DNA of 64,000 nucleotides from Alphaproteobacteria bacterium (GTDB taxonomy: Bacteria; Pseudomonadota; Alphaproteobacteria; Rhodobacterales; Rhodobacteraceae). The DNA lies in NCBI GenBank assembly GCA_030425185.1, contig JAUIAU010000002.1, positions 114,404 to 178,403 of the forward strand. The letters run 5' to 3'. Under the pieces are notes generated by a model, which saw only the letters and a program-made list of their open reading frames with translations, was not told the origin of the DNA and searched no databases. Made by a program: the position numbers and the translations under genes. Positions 46,514 to 55,772 of this stretch are shown piece by piece. Numbering within the stretch: the stretch's first letter is position 1; every line of letters starts with the position of its first letter.

Positions 46514-46864
46514 TCAGATCACCCGTCCCGGCGGCCCCCGTGCCTGCGGCGTGACGACGGACCGGCCCGCGTCCCGCGTCGTGACGAGGACCGGCACCAG
46601 CGCCTGCACGACCTCGATGCGCCGCACCTCCGGCACCGGCAGCGCAACCGCCGCCAGGAGCGCCAGCGCGCCGTCCGGGCAATAGTGCGGCGGGGCGACC
46701 GGCTCGCCATCCGGCCCGAGCGCGATCATCACCGGACCCTGCCCGGTGCAGATCACCGCGAGGCTGGCGCTGTCCGTCTGCCCGCGCGCAACCGCCATAG
46801 CGCCGCCGGTCAGCAGCAGCACGGCGATCAGGGCACCGGAGAAGAAGCGCGTCAGCATCGTCAT
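46514..46864 (-). CDS. Exported small protein beside copper chaperone, unknown (DUF2946-like)
   Basis: The 116-residue protein has an N-terminal helix or signal (LTRFFSGALIAVLLLTGGAMAVARG) and a small domain with LAVICTGQGPVMIALGPDGEPVAPPHYCPDG. The ICxGxG and HxCPD pattern resembles DUF2946, often next to copper genes, although the second cysteine of CPDC is replaced by Gly here. An alternative start at 46858 is possible. It probably cooperates with the chaperone in copper handling. Confidence 0.7.
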   Translation of the reverse strand: MTMLTRFFSGALIAVLLLTGGAMAVARGQTDSASLAVICTGQGPVMIALGPDGEPVAPPHYCPDGALALLAAVALPVPEVRRIEVVQALVPVLVTTRDAGRSVVTPQARGPPGRVI

Positions 46865-46924
46865 CGGCGGCACCCTACCGCGGCCCTCCGGCGAGGTCCC
46901 TGCGACATCCGCGACCATCGGTGC

Positions 46925-46953
46925 AAAACGAAAAGCCCCGCCGAGGCGGGGCC
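46925..46953 (-). terminator. Rho-independent terminator of rpmB
   Basis: On the reverse strand GCCCCGCC pairs with GGCGGGGC around a 2-base centre (46935-46952), followed by TTTTCGTTTT. This is a strong terminator, 27 bases past the rpmB stop. Confidence 0.9.
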
Positions 46954-46978
46954 GATCCGTTCAGCGAGAGGAACCGCG

Positions 46979-47266
46979 TCAGGCCGCGACGGCGGCTTTC
47001 GCGATGTCCTTCTTGATCTTCAGCGCGCGCGGCGACAGCTCGTCGTCCTTCGCCTTGGCGAGGAACGCGTCGAGACCGCCACGGTGATCCACCGAGCGCA
47101 GCGCCGAGGCCGAGATCTTGAGGGTGAAGGACTGGCCCAGCGTCTCGGACATCAGGGTCACGTCGTTCAGGTTCGGCAGGAACCGGCGACGGGTCTTGTT
47201 GTTGGCATGGCTGACATTGTTGCCAGTCATCACACCCTTGCCGGTCAGTTCACAGCGGCGCGACAT
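46979..47266 (-). CDS. rpmB: 50S ribosomal protein bL28
   Basis: The 95-residue protein has [38 protein letters not shown], diagnostic for L28, and the longer alphaproteobacterial C-terminus ([35 protein letters not shown]). It is monocistronic between its own promoter (47362-47390) and a strong terminator. Confidence 0.98.
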   Translation of the reverse strand: MSRRCELTGKGVMTGNNVSHANNKTRRRFLPNLNDVTLMSETLGQSFTLKISASALRSVDHRGGLDAFLAKAKDDELSPRALKIKKDIAKAAVAA

Positions 47267-47361
47267 GGGAGCGCTCCTATCTTGTCTTGCCCCGGTCGAT
47301 CGGGGAGGCGTCACGGAAAAACAGGGGCGACCTACGTCACCGCCCGGAAAGCTGAGGCCGT

Positions 47362-47390
47362 CTGCTAGCCTGAACCCGGCGGGGCGTCAA
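47362..47390 (-). promoter_or_regulatory. Likely rpmB promoter
   Basis: On the reverse strand TTGACG, 17 bases, then TAGCAG. The -35 matches at 5 of 6 and the -10 at 3. The start would be near 47355, leaving a leader of about 90 bases. Confidence 0.5.
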
Positions 47391-47445
47391 GCCCGGAAGG
47401 GCAGGCGGTCTGGTCAAGCGGACCCGACCCGGCTAGCGTCGCGCC

Positions 47446-48111
47446 ATGAGCGCGCCTGCCCTTGCCGAAACGGACCTTTATCCGCCCGTGAAGGCGTTTC
47501 TCGAGGCGCAGGGCTACGAGGTCAAGGCCGAGATCGGCCCGGTCGACGTGATGGCCCTGCGCGGCGACGAGCCGCCCGTCATCGTCGAGCTGAAGACCCG
47601 ATTCTCGCTGGCGCTCTTCCATCAGGGCATCGCGCGGCTGGCGCTCAGCGACGCGGTTTATCTCGCGGTCCCGGACGGGCGCGGCCGTCCCTTCGCGCGG
47701 GCACTGGCCGAGAACACGCGCCTCGCCCGCCGCCTCGGGCTGGGGCTGATGACGGTGCGGCTGCCCGCCGGGACCGTCACGGTTCACCACGATCCCGGGC
47801 CCTATGCGCCCCGGAAGCAGCCCGCCCGCCGCGACCGCCTGCTCAAGGAGTTCGCCCGGCGGCAGGGCGATCCGAACGCGGGCGGGGCGACCGGGCGGCG
47901 CATGACCGCGTACCGGCAGGAAGCGCTGCGCCTCGCCGCCCATCTGGCGGTCGAAGGGCCGTCGAAGGGGGCCCGGGTGGCGCAGGCGACCGGCGTGCCG
48001 CACGCGACCCGGATGATGGCGGACAATCACTATGGCTGGTTCGCGCGGGTCGCCACAGGTGTCTACGACCTGACCGACACCGGCCGGGCCGCGCTGGCAG
48101 GAGCCGCCTGA
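47446..48111 (+). CDS. DUF2161 family PD-(D/E)XK-like protein
   Basis: The 221-residue protein has an N-terminal nuclease-like core: LYPPVKAFLEAQGYEVKAEIGPVDVMALRGDEPPVIVELKTRFSLALFHQGIARL, with the D and ELK of a PD-(D/E)XK site. The C-terminal part is a winged-helix-like domain (GPSKGARVAQATGVPHATRMMADNHYGWFARVATGVYDLTDTGRAAL). The activity is unknown. TGATG overlap couples it to the next gene. Confidence 0.87.
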   Translation: MSAPALAETDLYPPVKAFLEAQGYEVKAEIGPVDVMALRGDEPPVIVELKTRFSLALFHQGIARLALSDAVYLAVPDGRGRPFARALAENTRLARRLGLGLMTVRLPAGTVTVHHDPGPYAPRKQPARRDRLLKEFARRQGDPNAGGATGRRMTAYRQEALRLAAHLAVEGPSKGARVAQATGVPHATRMMADNHYGWFARVATGVYDLTDTGRAALAGAA

Positions 48112-48587
48112 TGCCGCAGGCCTTCGACCCCGCGCTTCTGCTCGACGCACCGCTGATGGCGATCCTCGGCACGCTCTCGCCCGACGGCCCGCGCACGGCG
48201 CCGGTCTGGTTCCTGTGGGAAGACGGCGCGCTCTGGATGCTGGGCGACGACCGGTCCGCCTCGGTCCGTCGCCTGGCCGGGGACCCGCGCTGTTCGGTCG
48301 AGATCACCGAGTTCGATGCCGGGGCGGGCGTGTTGCGGCACCTCGGCCTGCGCGGGCGGGCGGAAGTCCTGCCGATGGACCCGGCGCTGTTCCGGCGGCT
48401 GCTGGCGAAGTATCTCGGCCCCGATCCGGCGACGTGGAACGGGTGGTTCATCGACACGGTGGCGCGGCCCGACGATCCCTCCGGGCGCCTGATCCGCCTC
48501 GTGCCGGACAGCGTCTTCACCAATGACGTCAGCTACTTCCGCACTGGCCCCGCGCGCACGCCGCGCCGTTCGCGCAGCATCGTGTAG
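48111..48587 (+). CDS. Pyridoxamine 5'-phosphate oxidase family protein
   Basis: The 158-residue flavin-split-barrel protein has LMAILGTLSPDGPRTAPVWFLWEDGALWMLGDDRSASVRRLAGDPRCSVEITEFD. Members bind FMN or F420-like cofactors; the length fits the generic group and not PdxH itself. The last 18 codons (RTGPARTPRRSRSIV included) overlap the convergent EamA gene by 55 bases, so the tail is probably not conserved. Confidence 0.88.
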   Translation: MPQAFDPALLLDAPLMAILGTLSPDGPRTAPVWFLWEDGALWMLGDDRSASVRRLAGDPRCSVEITEFDAGAGVLRHLGLRGRAEVLPMDPALFRRLLAKYLGPDPATWNGWFIDTVARPDDPSGRLIRLVPDSVFTNDVSYFRTGPARTPRRSRSIV

Positions 48588-49417
48588 AGCCCCGCCGCGA
48601 GGATCAGCCCGGCGCCCAGCAGGGTCGCGCCATCCAGCGCCTCGCCGAAGACCAGCACGCCCAGTCCCACGCCGAACACCAGCCGCGTGTAGCGGAACGG
48701 GGTGACGACCGAGACCTCGCCCGTGCGCATCGCGCCCGTCAGCGCGGCGTAGGCGGCGATCCCGATGGCGGTCCCGCCCGCCAGCGCCAGCGCCCCTGGC
48801 AGGCCCGGCGTGACCCAGCCGCCTTCCCAGAGCATGAAGCCCGCGCCGGTCGGCACCAGCACCGCAAAGCCCAGCACGCCGAGCTGCATGTTCGACAGCA
48901 CCTTCGGTGCGGCCCGCGTCGCCAGATCGCGCCCGGCAAAGCCCAGCATGCCCAGCACTGCCAGCACGCTCGTCGCCTGGAACCCGTCGAGGCCCGGCCG
49001 GAGGATCATCAGCACGCCCGCGAAGCCCAGCCCGATCGCCAGCCAGCGCCGCCAGCCAACCTTTTCCCCGAAGAGCAGCGCCGCCCCCGCCACCACCACC
49101 AGTGGCGCGGCCTGCAGGATCGCGCTCGTCGAGGACAGCGTGGCATAGGCCAGCGCCAGCGTGTGGAACAGGCGGCCCGTCACCTCGGCCGCCGCCCGTG
49201 CCGCGACAGCGCGCGAGGCCATCGCCGGGTGCCACAGCCGCCGTCCCTGCAGCCGGACCAGCAGCGCAAAACCCAGCGTGCCGCCCGCGCCGAACAGCAT
49301 CAGCACCTGTCCCACCGGAATGCCTGTCCCCGCGGCGGCCTTCAGCGCCATGTCCTCGACGGCGAAGCCCGCCATCGCCAGCACCATCAGCAGGGCGCCC
49401 TTCAGGTTGTCGGTCAT
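48533..49417 (-). CDS. EamA-family (DMT) transporter, full length
   Basis: The 294-residue protein has ten helices in two EamA repeats (GALLMVLAMAGFAVEDMALKA; FAGRDLATRAAPKVLSNMQLGVLGFAV). The transported metabolite is unknown. It starts 10 bases after the meaB stop and probably follows it in one transcript. Confidence 0.92.
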   Translation of the reverse strand: MTDNLKGALLMVLAMAGFAVEDMALKAAAGTGIPVGQVLMLFGAGGTLGFALLVRLQGRRLWHPAMASRAVAARAAAEVTGRLFHTLALAYATLSSTSAILQAAPLVVVAGAALLFGEKVGWRRWLAIGLGFAGVLMILRPGLDGFQATSVLAVLGMLGFAGRDLATRAAPKVLSNMQLGVLGFAVLVPTGAGFMLWEGGWVTPGLPGALALAGGTAIGIAAYAALTGAMRTGEVSVVTPFRYTRLVFGVGLGVLVFGEALDGATLLGAGLILAAGLYTMLRERRGVRAGPVRK

Positions 49418-49427
49418 GGCCGGCGCG

Positions 49428-50489
49428 TCACGGATCGAGCGCGGCGAGCACGTCGGCCGCCGCCTTGCCCGGCGCGGTCTCGCCCGCCGCCACGGCCTGT
49501 CCCAGCGCCGCCATCTTCGCGGCCAGCGCCGGGTCGCGGGTCAGGCGGGCCAGCAGCCCGCCGCGCACCTCGGCCTCAAACCAGCCGCGCGCCTGCTCGG
49601 CCCGCCGCCGGTCCCAGTGCCCGTTGGCCCGCCGCCAGTCGGCCAGCGCCGTCATCTCGTCCCAGGCGGCCTCCAGCCCGCCCGCGTGCAGCGCCGAGAC
49701 CATCATCGCCTTCGGAAAGCCCGGCGGGTCCTCGGGGCGCTTGCGCAGCAGCCGCAGCGCGCCCGCGTAATCGGCACAGGTCCGGGTCGCGGCGGGCTTC
49801 AGGTCGCCGTCCGCCTTGTTCACGAGGATCAGGTCGGCGCTCTCCATGATCCCGCGCTTCACGCCCTGCAACTCGTCCCCGCCTGCGGGCGCCATCAGCA
49901 GGACGAACAGGTCCGACATGCCCGCGACCATCGTTTCGGACTGGCCGACGCCCACCGTCTCGATCAGCACCACGTCGAACCCGGCCGCCTCGCACAGCGC
50001 AACGGCCTCGCGCGAGCGTCGCCCGACGCCGCCGAGTTCGGTCTGGCTGGGCGAGGGCCGGATGAAGGCCTCGGGCGCGCGGCTGAGCTGCTCCATCCGG
50101 GTCTTGTCCCCGAGGATCGAGCCGCCGCTGCGCGCGCTCGACGGATCGACCGCCAGCACCGCGACGCGCAGACCGCGCCCGACCAGCATCAGGCCGAAGC
50201 TCTCGATGAAGGTGGACTTTCCCACGCCCGGCGTGCCCGACAGCCCCAGCCGAAGCGCCTGCCGTCCGTGCCCCGCGACGAGGTCGAGCAGCGCCACCGC
50301 CTGCGCCTGGTGATCGGCGCGTCCGCTCTCGACCAGCGTGATCGCCCGCGCCAGCGCCCGGCGGTCACCCGCCAGCACGCCTTCGGCCAACGCCCGGGTG
50401 GCCGGCATGGCCTCGGTCGGGGCAGGGGGCGCATCGGGGGACAGGGGCTCGGTCGTCTGGTCGCTCACGGGGTCGGACCCCTCCGTCAT
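49428..50489 (-). CDS. meaB: Methylmalonyl-CoA mutase-associated GTPase MeaB
   Basis: The 353-residue G3E GTPase has Walker [10 protein letters not shown], the Mg-binding D in VAVDPSS, the G3 ETVGVGQSE and NKADGD (G4). It protects and reloads cobalamin-dependent methylmalonyl-CoA mutase. A GTG at 50468 behind GGAGGGG is a good alternative start (347 residues). The mce gene for the same pathway is also in the window; the mutase is not. Confidence 0.95.
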   Translation of the reverse strand: MTEGSDPVSDQTTEPLSPDAPPAPTEAMPATRALAEGVLAGDRRALARAITLVESGRADHQAQAVALLDLVAGHGRQALRLGLSGTPGVGKSTFIESFGLMLVGRGLRVAVLAVDPSSARSGGSILGDKTRMEQLSRAPEAFIRPSPSQTELGGVGRRSREAVALCEAAGFDVVLIETVGVGQSETMVAGMSDLFVLLMAPAGGDELQGVKRGIMESADLILVNKADGDLKPAATRTCADYAGALRLLRKRPEDPPGFPKAMMVSALHAGGLEAAWDEMTALADWRRANGHWDRRRAEQARGWFEAEVRGGLLARLTRDPALAAKMAALGQAVAAGETAPGKAAADVLAALDP

Positions 50490-50619
50490 CTGGGCATATC
50501 TCCGCCCGACGGGCGGCACCGACGCCACATCTGGCGCGTCCGTGATGTCCCGAGTCTTGCCCCGCGCGCCCGCCTGTTGTCCAGTGCCGCGCAAGGTCGC
50601 GGGCGAAGGAACGGATCGG

Positions 50620-51384
50620 ATGGCAGGACGGGCAGGGCGGATCTGTGCAGGCTTGGCAGGGCTGGCGCTCGGGCTGCTGGCGCTGGCTGCGCCGCCGTCC
50701 GCGCAGACCGCCGCCGAGGCCGCGACGACCCCGACCGAGGCGCGCTTCACCGTGACCATCGCGGGTCTGCGCGCCGCCGAACTGGCGATGCAGGCCACGC
50801 TGACGCGGACCGGCTACGCCGCTGCGGGCAACCTGCGCTCGACCGGCCTGATCGGTCTCGTCGCCCCGATCACCTACCAGGCCGAGGTGCAGGGCCGCCG
50901 GTCCGGTCCCCGCTTCCAGCCGCGCCGCTATACCGAGGCCGCCTTCACCGGCGACCGGCGCAGCGCGGGGGTGATGGAATATCGCGGCCGCACGCCGCTG
51001 CTGAAGCGGTACGACCCGCCGCGGAGCCTCGACCCCTACGGGCTGAACCCCGCGACGCAGGCGGGCACCGTCGATCCGATGACTGCCATCTTCGCCACCT
51101 TGCGCGACCAGCCGCTCGCCGAGCTGTGCCGCCTGCAGTTGCAGGTCTTCGACGGCGCCCGCCGCTCGCAGGTCACGGTGACCGCCCCGGTCCGGCAGGG
51201 CGACCGCATCGCCTGCGCGGGCGAGTACCGCCGGGTGGACGGCTTCCCGCCCGAGGCGATGGCCGAACGCCAGAGCTTCCCGTTCCGCGTGACCTATGCG
51301 CCGAGCGGGCAGGACGACCTCTGGCAGGTGGCCGAGATCGAGACCGATACGACCTTCGGGCGCGCCCGCATCACCCGCAAATAG
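50620..51384 (+). CDS. DUF3108 family exported protein
   Basis: The 254-residue protein has a signal peptide (about 1-29, ending PPSAQ-A). The body has [32 protein letters not shown] and [27 protein letters not shown], the DUF3108 core. It is divergent from meaB and 7 bases before the YdcF gene. The function is unknown; some relatives are linked to lipopolysaccharide or outer-membrane transport. Confidence 0.88.
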   Translation: MAGRAGRICAGLAGLALGLLALAAPPSAQTAAEAATTPTEARFTVTIAGLRAAELAMQATLTRTGYAAAGNLRSTGLIGLVAPITYQAEVQGRRSGPRFQPRRYTEAAFTGDRRSAGVMEYRGRTPLLKRYDPPRSLDPYGLNPATQAGTVDPMTAIFATLRDQPLAELCRLQLQVFDGARRSQVTVTAPVRQGDRIACAGEYRRVDGFPPEAMAERQSFPFRVTYAPSGQDDLWQVAEIETDTTFGRARITRK

Positions 51385-51391
51385 GCCGGAC

Positions 51392-52159
51392 ATGGCCACC
51401 CTGTTCTTCGTCGTCTCGAAGCTGCTCGCCTTCCTGCTGCAACCGGCGACCTGGCTGGTGCTGGCGCTTCTCTGGGCGTGGCGCGCGCTTCGGCGCGACC
51501 GTCCCGACCGCGCGCGGCAGGTTCTCGGCGGCACGCTGGCGGCGCTTCTGGTCCTGTCCGTGGTCCCGGTCGGCGACATGGCCCTGCGCCCGCTCGAGAC
51601 CGCCTACCCGGTGCGCCCGGCGCTGGGCGAGATCGACACGATCATCGTCCTGGGCGGCGGCGAGGATATCGACAAGACCCGTGCCACCGGCCTTGTCCAG
51701 CTCGGCCCCGGCGGCGAGCGGATGACCGAGGCGATGGCCCTCGCCCGCGCCCACCCGGAGGCGCGGTTGCTCTTCACCGGCGCGAACGGCTCGGTCCGGG
51801 CCTGGGTGGCGGGCGAGACCGGGCAGCCCGTCGCGGGCATCTTCTATGACCAGATGGGCTTTCCCGCCGACCGGCTGACGGTGGAGGACGGCTCGCGCAA
51901 CACCGCCGAGAACGCCGCGCACAGTGCCGCGCTGGTCGATCCGTCGCGGCCGCATGTCCTCGTGACCTCGGCCTTCCACATGCCGCGCGCGATGGCGAGT
52001 TTCGCCCGCGCGGGCTTCACCGACCTGACCGCGTGGCCGACCGATCACCGGGCCGATCCGCTGCGCCTCGGCTGGGACCTCTTCGGCAACCTCGACAAGC
52101 TGCATGTCGCGCTCCACGAATACGTGGGTCGCGCAGTCTATGCCCTGACCGGGCGCTGA
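51392..52159 (+). CDS. YdcF-family (DUF218) membrane protein
   Basis: The 255-residue protein has two N-terminal helices (about 4-27 and 45-63) and a DUF218 domain with TIIVLGGGEDIDKTRATGLVQLGPGGERMTEAMALARAHPEARLLFTG, SRNTAENAAHSAAL and LVTSAFHMPRAMASF, as in ElyC/SanA-like proteins. These affect envelope precursor metabolism. It is in an operon with DUF3108. Confidence 0.92.
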   Translation: MATLFFVVSKLLAFLLQPATWLVLALLWAWRALRRDRPDRARQVLGGTLAALLVLSVVPVGDMALRPLETAYPVRPALGEIDTIIVLGGGEDIDKTRATGLVQLGPGGERMTEAMALARAHPEARLLFTGANGSVRAWVAGETGQPVAGIFYDQMGFPADRLTVEDGSRNTAENAAHSAALVDPSRPHVLVTSAFHMPRAMASFARAGFTDLTAWPTDHRADPLRLGWDLFGNLDKLHVALHEYVGRAVYALTGR

Positions 52160-52200
52160 GGCCCCTTCCGCGCCCCGCGCCGCGCCGCTACACCGCTCCC

Positions 52201-54636
52201 ATGCCCGCCGACGCGCTGCCCATCGACGCGATCCTGCCCGCGCTTGTCACGGCCCTCGGGGCCGAGGGGCAGGCCGTGCTGCAGGCTCCGCCGGGCGCGG
52301 GCAAGACCACCCGTGTGCCGCTGGCGCTGCTGGAGGCGGGGCGCTTCGAGGGCAAGCTCCTGATGCTGGAGCCGCGCCGCGTCGCCGCCCGCGCGGCTGC
52401 CGAGCGGATGGCCGCCACGCTGGGCGAGCCGGTCGGCCGGACCGTCGGCTACCGCATCCGGGGCGAGGCGAAGACCGGCCCCGCCACCCGGATCGAGGTC
52501 GTCACCGAGGGCATCCTGACCCGGATGCTGCAGGACGCCCCCGACCTGCCGGGCGTGGGGGCGGTGGTCTTCGACGAGTTCCACGAACGCGCGCTGACCG
52601 CCGATCTCGGGCTGGCGCTGGCGCTCGACGCCCGCGCCGGCCTGCGCCCGGACCTTGTCCTTCTGGTGATGTCCGCGACGCTCGACGCCGGCCCGGTTGC
52701 CGCGCTGATGGGCGGGGCGCCGGTCCTGACCTCGGAGGGGCGCGCCTTCCCGGTCGAGACGCGCTGGCTCGACGCGCCGCGGGGCCCGCGGGCCGACCTC
52801 GTCGCCGACACCGCCGCCCTGATCCGGCAGGCGCTGGCCGAGACCACGGGCGGGCTTCTGGCGTTCCTGCCGGGCGAGGGCGAGATCCGCCGCCTCGCCG
52901 CCACGCTCGCCCCCGGCCTGCCGCCGGGCACGGTCCTGCAACCGCTCTACGGGGCGATGCCGCTGGCCGGGCAGCGCGCGGTGCTGTCGCCGCTGCCCGA
53001 GGGGCGCAAGCTGGTGCTCGCCACCGCCATTGCCGAGACCTCGCTGACCATTCCCGACATCCGGGTGGTGGTCGACGCCGGGCGCGCGCGTCGGCTGCGG
53101 TTCGACCCGGCCTCGGGCATGTCCCGGCTGGTGACCGAGCGCGTGTCGCGCGCCGAAGCCGAGCAGCGCCGGGGCCGGGCGGGCCGGGTCGCGCCGGGCA
53201 CCTGCTACCGGCTCTGGACGAAGGGCGAGGAGGGCGCGCTGCCCGAGGCCGCGCCGCCCGAGATCGAGCGGGCCGATCTGGCGGGTCTGGCCCTCGACCT
53301 CGCCGACTGGGGGGCGGCGGCCGAGGCGCTGCCCTTCCTGACCCCGCCCCCGGGCCCCGCGCTGGCCGAGGCGCAGGCGCTCTGCCGCGACCTGGGCGCG
53401 CTTGACGACGCCGGGCGCATCACCCCCCATGGCCGCGCGCTGGCCCGGCTGCCGCTGCACCCCCGCCTCGGGCACATGCTGACCTGCGCGGGCAAGCCGG
53501 CGGCCCGCCTCGCCGCACTGATCGCGGCGCGTCCGCTGCCCGCCGACAGCGCCGATCTCGCCGCGCGCCTGCGCCTGCTCGACGCGCCGCCGACGCCCCT
53601 GAAGGCCGCCGCCGCCACGATCCGCGAGGAGGCGCGCCGCCTCGCCGCTGCCGCCCCCGCACCGCCGCCCGAAGCGCCCGACGATCCCGCCCTGATGGCC
53701 GCGCTCGCCTATCCCGACCGCATCGCGCTGCGCCGCCCCGGCGACGCGCCCCGCTACCTGCTGTCGGGGGGCAAGGGGGCGGTGCTGGCTGACGGCGATC
53801 CGCTCGCGGGCCAGCGGATGCTGGTGGTGACGGACCTCGACGGCCAGGCGCGGGAGGCGCGCATCCGCGCCGCGCTGCCGATCTCCGAGGCGGTGCTGCG
53901 CGCGCTCTTCCCCGACCGGCTGCGCCCGGAGACCGTCTGCCAGTGGGACCGCCGCGCCCGCCGTGTGGTTGCCCGCAGGCAGGAGCGGTTCGGCGCGCTG
54001 GTGCTGGCCGATGCGCCCTGGCCCGACGCCCCGGACGCAGCGCTGGCCCGGGCCGCGCTCGACGGCGTGCGCGACCTCGGGCTGCCGCTGACGCCGCCCG
54101 TGAAGCGGCTGATCGCGCGTGCGGACCGGCTGCGCCGCGCGGGCGAGGACCTGCCCGACCTTGGCCCGGAGGCCCTGCTGGCCTGCGCCGAGGACTGGTT
54201 GCTGCCCTTTCTCGGCAAGGTGCGCACCGCCGCCGATATCGCGGCGCTCGACCTGCTGCCCGCGCTGCAGGCCTATCTCGGCTGGGACCGGCTGGCGCGG
54301 ATCGACGCGCTGATGCCGCCGCAGTTCACCACGCCGCTGGGGCGCAAGGTGCCCATCGACTATGACAGCGACCCGCCCGAGATCGCCCTGCGCCTGCAGG
54401 AACTCTTCGGCCAGACCACGCATCCGGCGGTGGCAGGGGGGCGGATTCCGCTAAAGCTGACGTTGCTGTCGCCCGCGCAGCGGCCGATTGCCGTGACCTC
54501 GGACCTGCCGGGGTTCTGGGCGGGCAGCTATGCCGAGGTGCGCAAGGACATGCGCGGGCAGTATCCGAAGCACCCCTGGCCCGAGGACCCGACCGTGGCC
54601 GACCCGACCCTGCGCGCCAAGCCGCGCAAGACGTGA
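52201..54636 (+). CDS. hrpB: ATP-dependent RNA helicase HrpB
   Basis: The 811-residue DEAH-type helicase has Walker A APPGAGKTT (about 29-37), DEFHERAL (motif II, HrpB variant DEFH), SATLDAGPVAALMG, motif VI RRGRAGRVAPGTCYRLW and the HrpB C-terminal domain (LGRKVPIDYDSDPPEIALRLQELFGQTTHPAVAGGRIPLKLTLLSPAQRPIAVTSDLPGFW). The cellular role is poorly known. It is probably co-transcribed with the YdcF gene, 41 bases upstream. Confidence 0.96.
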   Translation: MPADALPIDAILPALVTALGAEGQAVLQAPPGAGKTTRVPLALLEAGRFEGKLLMLEPRRVAARAAAERMAATLGEPVGRTVGYRIRGEAKTGPATRIEVVTEGILTRMLQDAPDLPGVGAVVFDEFHERALTADLGLALALDARAGLRPDLVLLVMSATLDAGPVAALMGGAPVLTSEGRAFPVETRWLDAPRGPRADLVADTAALIRQALAETTGGLLAFLPGEGEIRRLAATLAPGLPPGTVLQPLYGAMPLAGQRAVLSPLPEGRKLVLATAIAETSLTIPDIRVVVDAGRARRLRFDPASGMSRLVTERVSRAEAEQRRGRAGRVAPGTCYRLWTKGEEGALPEAAPPEIERADLAGLALDLADWGAAAEALPFLTPPPGPALAEAQALCRDLGALDDAGRITPHGRALARLPLHPRLGHMLTCAGKPAARLAALIAARPLPADSADLAARLRLLDAPPTPLKAAAATIREEARRLAAAAPAPPPEAPDDPALMAALAYPDRIALRRPGDAPRYLLSGGKGAVLADGDPLAGQRMLVVTDLDGQAREARIRAALPISEAVLRALFPDRLRPETVCQWDRRARRVVARRQERFGALVLADAPWPDAPDAALARAALDGVRDLGLPLTPPVKRLIARADRLRRAGEDLPDLGPEALLACAEDWLLPFLGKVRTAADIAALDLLPALQAYLGWDRLARIDALMPPQFTTPLGRKVPIDYDSDPPEIALRLQELFGQTTHPAVAGGRIPLKLTLLSPAQRPIAVTSDLPGFWAGSYAEVRKDMRGQYPKHPWPEDPTVADPTLRAKPRKT

Positions 54637-54642
54637 CCGGCG

Positions 54643-55158
54643 TCAGTCGCCCAGCGGCACGGTCAGCCCGGTGATGAAGATCGCGCCCATCTCGCCGGTC
54701 GATTGCGGGACCGGCTGCACCTGCAGGAACAGGTTGCGCCAGTTGACCTGCGGGCCGCCGGTCACGACGACGCCGGAGCCGCCGATCTCGGTCGAGATGA
54801 AGCGCGCGTCGGGGCCGTAATCCGCGAGCCCGACGACGAGACCCACGGACAGCTCGGGGCCCAGGTCCCAGAACTTCGCGGCGCTGGCATAGGCCGCGAC
54901 CCGCTCGAAGCTGTTCAGGAACGCGCCCGCCCCGTAGTCGAGACCGAAGGCCCGGTCCTCCCAGGTCAGGATGATGCCCGGGTTGATCTCCTGCCAGGCG
55001 GTGCGGCCGAAGAGCGTCGGATCGATGCCGACATGCTTGGCCCCGAAGCTGAGATAGACCCGGTCGGGCGCTGCACCGTCCCCGGCGTGGCCCTGCGCCG
55101 CCGGGACGAGGGCAAGGAGAAGCGCCGCGCACAGGCGGGCGGGGGCGGTGCGGGTCAT
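54643..55158 (-). CDS. Exported beta-rich protein, possible outer-membrane barrel
   Basis: The 171-residue protein has a signal peptide (MTRTAPARLCAALLLALVPAAQGHAG) and alternating hydrophobic strands (RVYLSFGAKHVGID, IILTWEDRAFGLDYGAGAF, LSVGLVVGLADYG, GAIFITGLTVPLGD). A small PagP- or PagL-like barrel is possible but no catalytic set was recognised. It is tail to tail with hrpB, 6 bases apart. Confidence 0.8.
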   Translation of the reverse strand: MTRTAPARLCAALLLALVPAAQGHAGDGAAPDRVYLSFGAKHVGIDPTLFGRTAWQEINPGIILTWEDRAFGLDYGAGAFLNSFERVAAYASAAKFWDLGPELSVGLVVGLADYGPDARFISTEIGGSGVVVTGGPQVNWRNLFLQVQPVPQSTGEMGAIFITGLTVPLGD

Positions 55159-55289
55159 GTCGGTCGGTCCTGCGCGGGTAGCCTCTCGGCAAGCCTGCCA
55201 CAGGCCCCGCGCCGTGACCAGTGCCGCACCTTTCGCCCGCCGCCGGTTCCGCTAGGGTCGGCCCGAGATCCACGCGAAGGGAGGGGCGC

Positions 55290-55706
55290 ATGGCCTGGTC
55301 TATCCATCACGTCAACTTGCAGGCGAAGGATGTGCGCCGCACGACCGCCTTCTACACCACCATCCTCGGCATGACCGAAAAGGACTGGGTGTTCCCGGCA
55401 ACGCGCGGATACCTGCCCGGCGACCCGGACAAGCTGGCGCTCCTGGCCGACGGCCGCGAGAGCCACACCGGCCTGCACCTGATCGCCCCCGATCCCGAGT
55501 TCGCGGCGAAGAACGACCTGATCCACAACCCTTCGGTCGGCGGACACGTGGCGATCCATGTCGACGACCTGCAGGGCGTGATCGACCGTCTGACGGCGGC
55601 GGGCATCGCGTTCTCGGTGACCGGCGAGTTCGCCATTCCCGGCCTGCGCCACGTCTACGTGAACGACCCGGAGGGCAACCTGCTGGAAATCAACGGCCGG
55701 GTCTAG
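55290..55706 (+). CDS. VOC-family glyoxalase/dioxygenase-like protein
   Basis: The 138-residue protein has H6-H7-V (SIHHVNLQAKDVRRTTAFYTTILGM), THTGLHLIAPDPEF, GGHVAIHVDDLQGVI and VYVNDPEGNLLEINGRV. His and terminal Glu residues stand at usual metal-ligand positions. GGGAGGG precedes the ATG. The substrate is unknown. Confidence 0.9.
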   Translation: MAWSIHHVNLQAKDVRRTTAFYTTILGMTEKDWVFPATRGYLPGDPDKLALLADGRESHTGLHLIAPDPEFAAKNDLIHNPSVGGHVAIHVDDLQGVIDRLTAAGIAFSVTGEFAIPGLRHVYVNDPEGNLLEINGRV

Positions 55707-55730
55707 GACGGGCCGGCCGGGGCCGGGCGA

Positions 55731-55748
55731 AGGGCGATGCATCGCCCT
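55731..55748. terminator. Palindrome between convergent genes, possible terminator
   Basis: AGGGCGATG followed directly by its reverse complement CATCGCCCT lies between the VOC and argF stops. It has no T-run on either side, so terminator function is doubtful. Confidence 0.4.
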
Positions 55749-55772
55749 CCCGCCCCGCCCCGGCGGTCGTCC

